Assembly: GCA_949286415.1 (NCBI GenBank)
Contig: CASEBV010000010.1
Location: forward strand, 52,834 to 116,833
Direction of reading: 5' to 3'
Source of the DNA: an uncultured Bacteroidales bacterium
GTDB taxonomy: Bacteria; Bacteroidota; Bacteroidia; Bacteroidales; UBA932
Length of the DNA stretch: 64,000 bases
How positions within the stretch are numbered: position 1 is the first letter of the stretch; the number at the start of each line of letters is the position of its first letter. The position numbers were made by a program, and so were the translations under genes. Below the pieces are notes generated by a model. The model was not told where the DNA came from. It saw nothing but the letters and a program-made list of their open reading frames with translations, and searched no databases. This document shows, in pieces, positions 55,822-64,000 of the stretch.

Positions 55822-57432
55822 ATGAAGAAAAACACTATATTCAGTTCACTCAATATGGCTGCCGTGGCAACAGCCGCCCTCCTTGCATCGGCATGCACAG
55901 CCAATTACCTGAACATCAATACCAACCCGTATGAGGTGTCCAAGGAGCAGATGGAAGCAGACGGCTATGGACTCGGGGCGGCCCTCAACGGCATGGCCGG
56001 AGTGGTCATCTCCACCAATGTAAATACGGCGCAGTTTACGGAGAACCTGCTCGGATGTACTCAGGGAGGGTATTTCGGTGACACCGGCTCCTGGAGGTAT
56101 ACAATCTCCCAGTTTGACGCCACGGACGACTGGACAAGAGTCTTTCTTGCCAGCGACCAGGTCATCCCTCTGTTCTATTCCAATTATACCGAGATAAACA
56201 GAATCACGGACGACCCCGTGCCTCTTGCCCTTGCCGACATCCTCAAGGTGGCAGTGATGCACCGCGTGGCAGATACCTACGGGCCGATACCTTATACGCA
56301 GATAGGGGCCGACGGACAGATTGCAGTGCCGTATGATTCAGAAAAGACGGTCTATGAGACAATGATCACTGAGCTCGGTGCCGCGGTGGACACTCTTCTG
56401 AAATATCCGGTGTCTGCGGTTCCGGAGACGGCAGATTACATTTACGGGGGAAATATCGGCAAATGGGCCAAATACGCCAATTCGCTCCGTCTCCGTCTTG
56501 CAATGCGCATCGTGAATGTCGACGAAGACTTCGCCCGGCAGGCTGCAGAAGCAGCTGCCCGCAGTGCAGCAGGTTTCATATCTGACAATTCCGACATCGC
56601 GCAATTCTCCTCATTCGGTACATCCGGCAACCCTATCTATGCCGCGGCATGGTACAATATCGCTGATATTGACGGCCATGTGTGCCGCACCGGGGGAGAA
56701 TCCCACGCATCTGCAGACATCACCAGCTACATGAATGCCTACAATGACCCGAGGCGTGCAGCCTATTTCATAGATTCAGAATGGCCGGGCCAGCAGTACT
56801 GCGGTATCCGCCGCGGCATCGAACGCCCGTCAATCAATGAAGCAGGCCACCAGTATTCAGGAATCAACATCACTTCACAGTCTCCTCTCGTATGGATGAA
56901 TGCTGCTGAAGTCGCTTTCCTGAAGGCTGAAGCTGCAGGAGTGTACGGATTCGACATGGGCGGCTCTGCGCAGCAGTTCTATGAGGAAGGCATAAGGCTT
57001 TCATTTTCCCAGTACGGAGTTGAAGGCGCAGACAGCTATATGCAGCAGGATACACCTGTGACCGTTTCCTACACCGACCCGTGGACGGAAGACAACCCCA
57101 ACGGACGGGTCGAGCCAATATCTGCACCTTCCGTGAAATGGCATGAGGACGGAGCCATGCAGCAGAGAATCATCATCCAGAAATGGATTGCCAACTGGAT
57201 TCTCGGAAATGAGGCATGGGCCGACTACCGCAGGACAGGCTTTCCGGAGCTTTTCCCGGCAAGCGAAGCCGGCAATCGTGCACCTTCAACAGTGGATTCC
57301 CGCAGGGGAGCCCGACGGATGCCTTATCCGCAGGCAGAATACACCAACAACCCTTATATGGGAGAAGCCGTCTCAATGCTCGGAGGCCCGGACAACATGG
57401 GTACCGATGTATGGTGGGCCAAGAAAAATTAA
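55822..57432 (+). CDS. SusD-type glycan-binding lipoprotein
   Basis: 536 residues. Lipobox LLASACTA (Cys25), then NYLNINTNPYEVSKEQM, typical of the SusD/RagB subgroup near GH18 loci. The four TPR helices and NSLRLRLAMRIVNVDEDFA are visible, with AEVAFLKAEAAGVYGFD and the C-terminal SusD domain RIIIQKWIANWILGNEAWADYRRTGFP. It caps SusC and delivers high-mannose glycan. 12 bases after susC. Confidence 0.96.
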   Translation: MKKNTIFSSLNMAAVATAALLASACTANYLNINTNPYEVSKEQMEADGYGLGAALNGMAGVVISTNVNTAQFTENLLGCTQGGYFGDTGSWRYTISQFDATDDWTRVFLASDQVIPLFYSNYTEINRITDDPVPLALADILKVAVMHRVADTYGPIPYTQIGADGQIAVPYDSEKTVYETMITELGAAVDTLLKYPVSAVPETADYIYGGNIGKWAKYANSLRLRLAMRIVNVDEDFARQAAEAAARSAAGFISDNSDIAQFSSFGTSGNPIYAAAWYNIADIDGHVCRTGGESHASADITSYMNAYNDPRRAAYFIDSEWPGQQYCGIRRGIERPSINEAGHQYSGINITSQSPLVWMNAAEVAFLKAEAAGVYGFDMGGSAQQFYEEGIRLSFSQYGVEGADSYMQQDTPVTVSYTDPWTEDNPNGRVEPISAPSVKWHEDGAMQQRIIIQKWIANWILGNEAWADYRRTGFPELFPASEAGNRAPSTVDSRRGARRMPYPQAEYTNNPYMGEAVSMLGGPDNMGTDVWWAKKN

Positions 57433-57501
57433 TGTTGCCTGAAGTGATATCGCGAAAGGAAATGTTAAAGATTTGAAAATTCCAATAGAAAAAGAGAAAA
57501 A

Positions 57502-58527
57502 ATGAAAATTTTCAGAAATATAATTTTTGCAATGGCAGCCGTCTCCCTTGCATCCTGCTCGGACTGGACAAAGCCGGAGAGCGTCGGGATAAATTCTCCG
57601 ACTCTCGGCGAACAGTACCCTGAAGAGTATGGACAATATCTTGAGAATATAAGGGAATATAAAGCCGGAGACCACAGGCTTGCCATAGGCTGGCTTGACA
57701 ACAGTGCTTCTGTACCGGGAAGTCAGGCAGACAGAATTTCTGCCCTTCCGGACAGCCTTGATGCAGTCGTTCTGATGTATCCGGAGATGCTTGACGAATG
57801 GGAAATCAGAGAGATGCATCAGGTTCAGTCCGACAAAGGGACAAAGGTACTTTATCAGATAGACTATGCTTCTGTGCTTGCCGTATATGAAGCAGCCCAG
57901 GATGATGAATCCGGACAGGAAGCCGACGGTTTCCCGGCATATCTCTCATCATATCTTGACAGGGTGCTGCCTCTCTGTGCCGAATATGGCTTCGACGGCA
58001 TATCATTATGGTATGACCCGGAGGATGTATCTCATCTTCCTGAAGCGGACAAGGCTGTTGAGGAAGCCCGGCAGACGGTTATGGAAGGACGCATTTCCGA
58101 ATGGATTGCAGCTTCTCCGGACAAGCTCTTCATACTGGAGTGCAATGAGCCGAAGCATATTGCAGACAAGTCAATCCTTGAAAATGCCGATTATATAGCG
58201 GTCCACACTGAAGAATTGGAAAATATTCTCTCTGTGGAGCTTGAAGTCAGAAGCGCAGCGGCAGGAGATGTCCCGTCCGACCGCTTCATCGTGACAACAA
58301 GTGCAACATCCTCATCAGATCCGGCACTCGGGTGGATAATGAATGCCGAAGGCAATAAAGTAGAGGCCGTGACGGAAACTGCATGGTGGATTGTCGAGCC
58401 TGAAACAGACATTGTAAAAGCAGGTATAGGTATCTGCAACATCAGGAATGACTATTTCGGCACCACTCTCAACTATGCCCTGACCCGCAAGGCCATATCC
58501 ATTCTTAACAATACTTCAAACAATTAG
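57502..58527 (+). CDS. GH18-like lipoprotein with degenerate active site
   Basis: 341 residues; lipobox SLASCS (Cys19). The remaining sequence resembles a GH18 TIM barrel: LAIGWLDNSASVPGS, DAVVLMYPEM, TKVLYQIDYASVLA and EYGFDGISLWYDPED at residues ~161-175. GH18 enzymes need D-x-x-D-x-D-x-E. Here the motif region D165-GISLWYDP-E174 lacks the pattern, so hydrolysis is not expected. It probably binds glycan at the surface, as do the non-catalytic GH18-like lipoproteins in related PULs. Followed at three bases by the DUF1735-LamG protein. Confidence 0.85.
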   Translation: MKIFRNIIFAMAAVSLASCSDWTKPESVGINSPTLGEQYPEEYGQYLENIREYKAGDHRLAIGWLDNSASVPGSQADRISALPDSLDAVVLMYPEMLDEWEIREMHQVQSDKGTKVLYQIDYASVLAVYEAAQDDESGQEADGFPAYLSSYLDRVLPLCAEYGFDGISLWYDPEDVSHLPEADKAVEEARQTVMEGRISEWIAASPDKLFILECNEPKHIADKSILENADYIAVHTEELENILSVELEVRSAAAGDVPSDRFIVTTSATSSSDPALGWIMNAEGNKVEAVTETAWWIVEPETDIVKAGIGICNIRNDYFGTTLNYALTRKAISILNNTSNN

Positions 58528-58530
58528 AAA

Positions 58531-59730
58531 ATGATGAAAACCAGAATATTCAACTTTGTATTCCCTGTTCTTGCCCTGTTGGCAATGTCGTCATGCAGGG
58601 AAAAGGAGTGGACATACGACAACAAGGTCTTCATCTCCGGAGACAAGGTCACCAGTACCATCCTGAAACCGAGTGTCAAGTCTCTTGAAGCGGAGCTCGT
58701 GGCTGCCGTTGCCCGTCCTGTCGACCAGACGGTGAATGTTACCTTTGTGGCCGATGCCTCACTGATTGAGGCATACAACGCCTCCTACTTTGACCATGCG
58801 GTCATGCTTCCTGAGGCCAACTGGACAATGTCCTCCAATTCAACACGCATTCAGGAAGGGACAATAGAGTCCTCTCCTCTGGCATTGAGTTTCCATGACC
58901 TTGACCAGCTTCCGACAGACCGGCCGTATGTGCTGCCTGTCAGCATCGCTTCCGCCGGAATGGATATCCTTGCATCCGCCAGTGCTGTATATTATGTCTT
59001 CAGAGGCGGCTCCATCATCAATGTCGTGGCAGATTTCGAGAAATCCAATTACATTGAGTTCCCGACATTCCGAAGCGGAGAGGGCTCTGGCCTTGACCCG
59101 TTCAGGACATTGACTGATTTCACTATGGAAGCTCTTGTGAATATCCGCCAGTTCCAGCCGGGCATACAGTCCGTGATGGGAATGGAAGGCAAGCTTCTCA
59201 TAAGAATCAGTGACAATGGTCTGGAGCCTAACCAGCTGCAGGTGGTCACTCCGTTCGGGAATCTTCCGACTTCAAGCGCTGATCCATCCGTCTGTGCAAT
59301 GACTCCTGGAGAATGGACTCACATCGCCGTTACTGGAAATTCGGAGACTAGGGAACTGATTATCTATCTCAACGGAGAAGTAGCCGCCAGCACAGTGATG
59401 TCAGGATGGAATCCGATAGATCTGGTGACCCCCTACACGTCAGACAAAGGCAGCCAGTATTTCCACATCGGATACTCATACGAAGCAGGCCGAGAGATGG
59501 ACGGAATGATAAGCGAATGCCGCTTCTGGAACATTGTCCGCTCTGCCGATGATATCAAGGCCAATCCGTATGAAGTCGACCCGGCTTCCGAAGGTCTCAT
59601 CGGATACTGGAAATTCGATGAGGGGCAGGGAAGTACCATCACTGACTATACCGGAAACGGGAACAACGGTTCGGCTCATGACGAGAATCTCACCTGGGTT
59701 CCGGTCTCTATTCCGGAAATAGGCGAATAA
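58531..59730 (+). CDS. DUF1735-LamG surface glycan-binding lipoprotein
   Basis: 399 residues; lipobox AMSSCRE (Cys22). The DUF1735 domain, about 25-150, has EAYNASYFDHAVMLPEANW and SSPLALSFHDLDQLPTDRPYVLPVSI. A LamG/concanavalin-like domain follows, about 160-395: IEFPTFRSGEGSGLDPFRTLTDFTMEALVNI at its start, WTHIAVTGNSETRELIIYLNGEV, and SECRFWNIVRSADDI with LIGYWKFDEGQGSTITDYTGNGNNG. It resembles the surface glycan-binding protein next to the GH18 enzyme in the B. thetaiotaomicron high-mannose locus. Confidence 0.9.
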   Translation: MMKTRIFNFVFPVLALLAMSSCREKEWTYDNKVFISGDKVTSTILKPSVKSLEAELVAAVARPVDQTVNVTFVADASLIEAYNASYFDHAVMLPEANWTMSSNSTRIQEGTIESSPLALSFHDLDQLPTDRPYVLPVSIASAGMDILASASAVYYVFRGGSIINVVADFEKSNYIEFPTFRSGEGSGLDPFRTLTDFTMEALVNIRQFQPGIQSVMGMEGKLLIRISDNGLEPNQLQVVTPFGNLPTSSADPSVCAMTPGEWTHIAVTGNSETRELIIYLNGEVAASTVMSGWNPIDLVTPYTSDKGSQYFHIGYSYEAGREMDGMISECRFWNIVRSADDIKANPYEVDPASEGLIGYWKFDEGQGSTITDYTGNGNNGSAHDENLTWVPVSIPEIGE

Positions 59731-59750
59731 CACTAAACCATATCAATGTC

Positions 59751-61205
59751 ATGAAAATGAAAATTAGACATATTTCCGACTTGAAATATATTGCCGGCGG
59801 GATTCCTGCACTGGCAGCCGGTGTCTTGCTTGTTCTTTCAGCCGGCTTTTCATCCTGTTCGGAGCAGATAGAAATTGAGGGTAACCTGGATGCGTCTTCC
59901 ATTGAGAATGCAACGGCCGTGCATGGTTTCCTGAATGTGCTTGACAATCCGAGACTGAAAGTCACTGAAGTCCGTACGGAGCCGGTGACTCTTCAGCTTC
60001 AGGCTGCCCTGACCAACAAGTACGACGGCATCGCATATTTTACAATTGAAGCAGCCGTTGATGATGACCTTGTGGCTCAGTACAATACTCAGCACGGAAC
60101 TGATTTCCCCGTGCTTCCTGCAGCCAATGTCACTATTGAGGACAACGGAAAGATTGCCATAGCCCCAGGTGACAAGGTGTCATATACTTTCAATATGACT
60201 GTTTCTCCAGAAGACCTCGCGGAAGGTACATATGTCCTGCCTGTCAGGACAGTTTCCCAGACCGGGGATGTGACTGTCACGGAAAAGGATGCAGTGAAAT
60301 ATCTGCTTTTCTCCATGGTCGGTGAACTGCCGTCCACAGCCAAGCCCGGCGGAATCATTTCCATTGCGTACATAGAGGTCAACGGCTTCAACCCTCTCAA
60401 TGCCGGCGAATGGACATTGGCAAGCAGCGGTACCCAATTCTTTGACATAGTCAACATCTTTGCCGCCAACATCAAGTTCGACGAAGCCACCGGCCGCGTC
60501 TATCTCAGCTTCAACCCCAATGTCCAGGCCATCCTTGACAACAGGGACAAATACATCAAGCCTCTTCAGGACAAGGGCATGAAAGTCTGTCTGACAATCC
60601 TTCCTGACCACGACGGCGTAGGCTTCGCCAACCTTACCGACGAGGACATCAGGGCTTTCGCATCCGAGCTCAAGGCTACAGTCGACACATACGGCCTTGA
60701 CGGAGTGGACTTCGACGACGAGTATGCCGAATACTCAACCCATAACAGGCCGGGCTTCGTGGATCCGAGCTCAATCCCGTACGGGAAGCTCTGCTATGAG
60801 GTCAAGCGTCTCATGCCGGACAAGCTCTGCACCGTATATTACATCGGGTCGGCCACCGAAGGCTTCCTGACCGATGTGGAGGGCATGGAACCTGGGGACT
60901 TCATCGACTATGCCTACTATGCCCAATATGGTTCATGGAGCATTGCATACACCACAATCAAAGGCATGGACAAGAGCCAGTGGGGCCCTTATTCCTGGGA
61001 CATGAACGACTACGGGGAAGAATGGATGATGACCGACCAGGTCAAGAGCGGCGGATATGGCGTCCAGGTCTGCTATGACCTCCGTTCCGTCGACGACCCG
61101 AATGTCTCAGACGGCAAATACGAGTATACCCTCGGAATCATTTCCCAGGACATATACGGCGAAGGCATCGTACACTCGGGTATCAACCATGCCAAGGACT
61201 GGTAG
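59751..61205 (+). CDS. GH18 endo-beta-N-acetylglucosaminidase, surface lipoprotein
   Basis: 484 residues. The signal ends FSSCSE (Cys36). DUF1735 lies at about 45-190 (VAQYNTQHGTDFPVLPAANVTIEDNGK). The GH18 barrel follows at ~200-484: ISIAYIEVNGFNPLNAGEW, MKVCLTILPDHDGVGFANLT, and the catalytic motif D317-GV-D320-F-D322-D-E324, complete. GH18 enzymes of this type cut between the two core GlcNAc residues of N-glycans, releasing the glycan with one GlcNAc. This opens the degradation pathway at the cell surface. High-mannose preference is inferred from the locus. Confidence 0.93.
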   Translation: MKMKIRHISDLKYIAGGIPALAAGVLLVLSAGFSSCSEQIEIEGNLDASSIENATAVHGFLNVLDNPRLKVTEVRTEPVTLQLQAALTNKYDGIAYFTIEAAVDDDLVAQYNTQHGTDFPVLPAANVTIEDNGKIAIAPGDKVSYTFNMTVSPEDLAEGTYVLPVRTVSQTGDVTVTEKDAVKYLLFSMVGELPSTAKPGGIISIAYIEVNGFNPLNAGEWTLASSGTQFFDIVNIFAANIKFDEATGRVYLSFNPNVQAILDNRDKYIKPLQDKGMKVCLTILPDHDGVGFANLTDEDIRAFASELKATVDTYGLDGVDFDDEYAEYSTHNRPGFVDPSSIPYGKLCYEVKRLMPDKLCTVYYIGSATEGFLTDVEGMEPGDFIDYAYYAQYGSWSIAYTTIKGMDKSQWGPYSWDMNDYGEEWMMTDQVKSGGYGVQVCYDLRSVDDPNVSDGKYEYTLGIISQDIYGEGIVHSGINHAKDW

Positions 61206-61256
61206 CATTCAGGATTATTAATTGAATCAAATACTTCATAAAGAATCAAGGCAACA

Positions 61257-62849
61257 ATGAAAAAAGCATTTTATATAATAGTATCGCTGTTTGTCGCCGT
61301 TTCATGTGCCGACGTCAATGTCGAACCGGAACCGCAGGACAATCCGGAGATAAGTCTTAATGTCTCATCCCTGTCTTTTCTCAATTCCGGAGAAGCAATT
61401 GACGGCGCATCTGTTGTAGTGGAAAGCAGTGCCGGATGGACGCTCATAGGCCGGACAGACTGGTGTCATCCGTCAGTAACGGAAGGAACTTCCGGCGAGA
61501 CCGTCACATTCACTGCTGATGTCAATTCCGGAGCAGACAGCAGAACAACCGAATTTTCATTTGTCTGCGGCAGCAAGACCGTAAAGCTGCATGTCATGCA
61601 GAAGCAGACTGATGCAATTGAACTATACAAAGATGAGTTCTCTATCCCTGCATCAGGGGGACAGATTGTCGTCCGGGCAAGCGCAACCGACGAAGTGTCT
61701 GTCAATATCCCTGATGAGTACAGCGGTTGGATTGAACTTGCTTCCGACTCCGGAACAGCATCTGCAGCTTCCGGAAATGTCGTGACAAAGGGAATGGACC
61801 TGAATGTCTTTTATTTCAATATAAATGAGACAGACAAGTACAATGCCCGTGAGGGCCGCATCGCATTCACATCCGGAGCGAATACGGTCTGGGCCGAAAT
61901 AAGCCAGGACAAGAAGATTGAACTCAGTGTTGACAATGCTTCATACAGCGTAGGCCCGGACGGCGGAACTGTCACAGTCACAGTGCGTACCAATCTTCCG
62001 TATTCTGTCGATGTGCCACAGACAACATCCTCTTGGCTGACTCCGGATCTTGACCCGGATTCTTCCGAGGCTCCTGATGACCTCGTCACCCGGACAGAAA
62101 AGTTTGTCGCAGGACCGCAGAGCGAAATGTCCAGAGCCGGCCGCATCACCCTGACATCTCTTGAAGGCAACCTCACAACGACATTTTTCATTATCCAGAA
62201 AGGCAGCAGTCCCAAAGTGATAGAGATTCAGGATGAGAATTTCCGCAAGGCCCTCGACGAACTGGCATTCGTCATCACCGAAGGCTATACAGATACACGG
62301 TGCGAATTGTCCGACCTCGGCCAGAACTCCACCGAAATGAATGTCAGCGGCAAGAACATCCGTTCAATTGACGGCATCTCCAATTTCCCTAATGTCACGA
62401 CCCTCGACTGCTCCAACAATCTTATCACCGTTCTGGACTTGCGAGGCACCAATGTGTGGTCAGCCTATGGAACAGGCTCCAAGATTTACGGGAATCCACT
62501 TGAGGAAATCCACGGAGGCGACAGTTTCACCTGTGTCCAGGTCGATTGCAGCACCTCAAATTCCGGACAGCCAGGCTTCGGCCTCATCGGCTCAGACGGC
62601 ACAGCATCGAAGAAACTCCGTGTGACCGGCGACCAGATACAGTATGTGTATGTGCAATACAATCCGTATCTGGAGAAACTCGATGTCTCATCCTGCCCGA
62701 AGATGAACAGTGTCTATATGGGCGGCTTCACCGGATGCGGCACATACAACCCTCCGTTCAGGGTCTATTTCCCGACCGGCACGTATATCCCGTCATATGG
62801 CATTCCGGCGAACACCGAATACATCGCCGGCCCGCCTACGGACTGGTAA
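61257..62849 (+). CDS. BACON-domain lipoprotein with leucine-rich-like end
   Basis: 530 residues; lipobox AVSCAD (Cys17). Three BACON-type Ig-like modules at about 30-120, 122-215 and 220-320 share the pattern ISLNVSSLSF, WTLIGRTDWCHPS and the closing VMQKQ, ISQDK and IIQKG. From ~325 a different domain begins (KVIEIQDENFRKALDELAFVITEG), continuing into short leucine-rich-like steps (NIRSIDGISNFPNVTTLDCSNNLITVLDL and YLEKLDVSSCPKMNSVYM). Probably a surface glycan or glycoprotein binder. Last gene of the right arm; a strong terminator follows. Confidence 0.85.
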   Translation: MKKAFYIIVSLFVAVSCADVNVEPEPQDNPEISLNVSSLSFLNSGEAIDGASVVVESSAGWTLIGRTDWCHPSVTEGTSGETVTFTADVNSGADSRTTEFSFVCGSKTVKLHVMQKQTDAIELYKDEFSIPASGGQIVVRASATDEVSVNIPDEYSGWIELASDSGTASAASGNVVTKGMDLNVFYFNINETDKYNAREGRIAFTSGANTVWAEISQDKKIELSVDNASYSVGPDGGTVTVTVRTNLPYSVDVPQTTSSWLTPDLDPDSSEAPDDLVTRTEKFVAGPQSEMSRAGRITLTSLEGNLTTTFFIIQKGSSPKVIEIQDENFRKALDELAFVITEGYTDTRCELSDLGQNSTEMNVSGKNIRSIDGISNFPNVTTLDCSNNLITVLDLRGTNVWSAYGTGSKIYGNPLEEIHGGDSFTCVQVDCSTSNSGQPGFGLIGSDGTASKKLRVTGDQIQYVYVQYNPYLEKLDVSSCPKMNSVYMGGFTGCGTYNPPFRVYFPTGTYIPSYGIPANTEYIAGPPTDW

Positions 62850-62934
62850 CCCCTTGCCGGTCAGCTTTTGCCTGTCCGGACATATCAGACAGCTCCGTTT
62901 ATTGCCAGAAGAATACATTTGATAATTCTTTGAG

Positions 62935-62965
62935 TCAGCTTGGCCGTTTGATATGGCCAGGCTGA
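62935..62965 (+). terminator. Rho-independent terminator of the SusCD operon
   Basis: TCAGCTTGGCC (62935-62945) pairs with GGCCAGGCTGA (62955-62965) with one G-U pair, followed by TTTTTCTTTTTC. It lies 86 bases after the BACON lipoprotein stop. Confidence 0.85.
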
Positions 62966-62993
62966 TTTTTCTTTTTCTGTCCATCTTCTGCCT

Positions 62994-63568
62994 ACCTGCC
63001 GCGGTATTGGGGTAGAATTGTGTCAGGTGATACATCGGATGCACCACCTGCCGCGGTATTCGTTGAAAAGCGAGTCAGGTGGGCGGTCATAGGCAACATT
63101 TCCTTCCCACCTTCCACAGTATTTGTGTAAAAGTGTGTCAGGTGATACATCGGATGCACTACCTGCCGCGGTATTGGCGTAGAAGTGTGTCAGGTGGGTC
63201 ATCTGAGGTATCATTTCCTTCCCACCTTCCATGGTATTGGTGTGAAATTGTGTCAGGTGATACATCGGCTGCACCACCTGCCGCGGTATTCGTTGAAAAG
63301 CGAGTCAGGTGGACGGTCTGGGGTATCATTTTCTTCCCACCTGACAAGGTATTGCCGGGAAATTGTGTCAGGTGATACATCGGCTGCACCACCTGCCGCG
63401 GTATTCGTGTAAAAGTGTGTCAGGTGGGCGGTCTGAGGCAACATTTCTTTCCCACCTGGCAAGGTATTGCCGGGAAAGTACGGCAGGTAATACATTGAAT
63501 GCACCACCTGCCGCGGTATAGGCAGGGAATCGAGTCAGGTGGGCGGTCCGGTGCATCATCTCCCTGTC
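62994..63568. repeat. Array of five 115-bp units, ten dyads at 52/63-bp spacing
   Basis: Ten copies of ACCTG-N25-CAGGT (typically CACCTGCCGCGGTATT on the left arm). ACCTG or ACCTT starts at 62994, 63046, 63109, 63161, 63224, 63276, 63339, 63391, 63454 and 63506. The steps are exactly 52, 63, 52, 63 and so on, with no insertions or deletions although the bases between have diverged. The first type of subunit is followed by TACATCGG or similar, the second by GGCGGTC or similar. 115 is not a multiple of 3 and no single frame crosses it, so it is not coding. It fills most of the gap between the PUL terminator and the rRNA promoter. Confidence 0.93.
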
Positions 63569-63721
63569 CCCCCTCCTCAAAAAAGTCGCATCCGTGCCCC
63601 GCGCCGCCCCTTTCCCCGTGATTCCTCTGTCGTCCAGTCCGTTGCGCCGTCCCCGGCCCCGTCCGGAGCGTGCCGCGTCGGCCTTCCGCAGGAAAAAAAG
63701 TCAAAAAAAAGTCCAGAAAAA

Positions 63722-63752
63722 TTTGGAGGTTCGGGAAAAAGCAGTACCTTTG
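63722..63752 (+). promoter_or_regulatory. rRNA operon promoter
   Basis: TTTG at 63722-63725, a 19-base spacer, TACCTTTG at 63745-63752, with A-rich sequence directly upstream (63698-63721) that could act as an UP element. The 16S gene starts about 200 bases on. Confidence 0.85.
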
Positions 63753-63956
63753 CAATCCCGTTCGGAAAGAGGGGCACCAGAGAGGCCCCGGGGCGAGAGG
63801 AAAAGAGGCGTCGGAGCGGTTCCGGACGGACATGGGAAGTTCATTGACAAGACTGGAATAAGCAGTACAAGCAAAGTACCGAAAACAAATTCGAGAGCGT
63901 TGATTTCTTAGAAGGAATCGGAGTCCGAGGATTGAGCTTAGAGAAACAAGAAATAT

Positions 63957-64000
63957 ACAAAGAAGAGTTTGATCCTGGCTCAGGATGAACGCTAGCGGCA
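63957..64000 (+). rRNA. rrs: 16S ribosomal RNA, 5' end only
   Basis: The universal bacterial start AGAGTTTGATCCTGGCTCAG is at 63964-63983, followed by GATGAACGCTAGCGGCA. The gene continues beyond the window. The 5' boundary is placed by analogy with E. coli, seven bases before that motif. The GCGGCA ending resembles Rikenellaceae-like Bacteroidales, not Bacteroides (GCTACA). Confidence 0.97.

Larger units (their letters stand above)
62850..63956. other. 1.1-kb non-coding stretch before the rRNA operon
   Basis: No supported protein gene. It holds the PUL terminator, the 115-bp array, a GC-rich patch (63569-63690), the rRNA promoter (63722-63752) and a ~200-base rRNA leader. Short ORFs here run in many overlapping frames and follow the repeat period, not a conserved protein. 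Confidence 0.75.

Noticed and set aside
62994..63568. CRISPR array
   Set aside because: Repeats and the sequences between them are both repeated, the unit is 115 bp with dyads, there are no unique spacers, and no cas genes are nearby.
63023..63580. Minus-strand ORFs of 70-84 residues across the array (repeated YHLTQF-like segments)
   Set aside because: The 115-bp period shifts the frame each unit, so the frames are open by composition. No start signals or conserved protein are visible.

Overview
The window is about 64 kb of a Bacteroidales chromosome of intermediate GC. The evidence is the Bacteroidota promoter form (TTTG, 19-20 bases, then TAnnTTTG), the SusC/SusD-type polysaccharide utilisation locus (PUL), lipoprotein signal peptides, BACON domains, FecR/ECF pairs and the start of a 16S rRNA gene at the right edge. 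The 16S start reads GATGAACGCTAGCGGCA, which I associate with Rikenellaceae-like Bacteroidales; genus is not resolved.

Layout. 1-5254: a five-gene codirectional cassette with a truncated 523-residue protein, an 82-residue candidate peptide precursor, an MvdD-type ATP-grasp ligase abutting it, a four-repeat YbjN-like protein and a uracil-DNA-glycosylase-like protein. This looks like a graspetide-type (omega-ester/amide peptide) locus with unusual partners. 5398-9719: a membrane protein, then a bioB-bioA-bioD biotin operon. 9970-13216: a complete transposable element with perfect 24-bp inverted ends, an 8-bp target duplication, an IS1595-type transposase and AT-rich cargo (a candidate structured RNA, a lipoprotein, a microprotein, two membrane proteins). 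13254-25536: housekeeping genes trmD, a DUF349 protein, yidC, yggS, the pstSCAB-phoU phosphate operon, a Bcr/CflA efflux pump and trpS. 25576-33166: an AraC regulator, a C10 cysteine protease with a small lipoprotein, menA, a CAAX protease, recF, DUF721 and pdxB. 33320-43584: secA, a bactofilin, then on the minus strand a tricorn-like protease, a polyprenol-phosphate mannosyltransferase, dihydroorotase and a DMT exporter.

43660-62849 is a high-mannose N-glycan PUL. Its gene content resembles the Bacteroides thetaiotaomicron BT3983-BT3994 locus. The left arm (minus strand) encodes an MFS importer, a GH130 phosphorylase, two GH92 alpha-mannosidases and an ECF sigma factor. The right arm (plus strand) encodes the FecR anti-sigma factor, SusC with an STN signalling domain, SusD, a degenerate GH18-like lipoprotein, a DUF1735-LamG glycan-binding protein, a DUF1735-GH18 endoglycosidase and a BACON lipoprotein. 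Inferred pathway: surface GH18 releases high-mannose glycan from glycoprotein, SusCD imports it, the GH92 enzymes remove alpha-mannoses, the MFS moves Man-beta-1,4-GlcNAc across the inner membrane and GH130 phosphorolyses it.

62994-63568 is a non-coding array of five 115-bp units with strictly alternating 52/63-bp spacing of dyads, just upstream of the rRNA promoter. The main second-look items are the peptide-ligase cassette, the transposon with its structured RNA, and this array.
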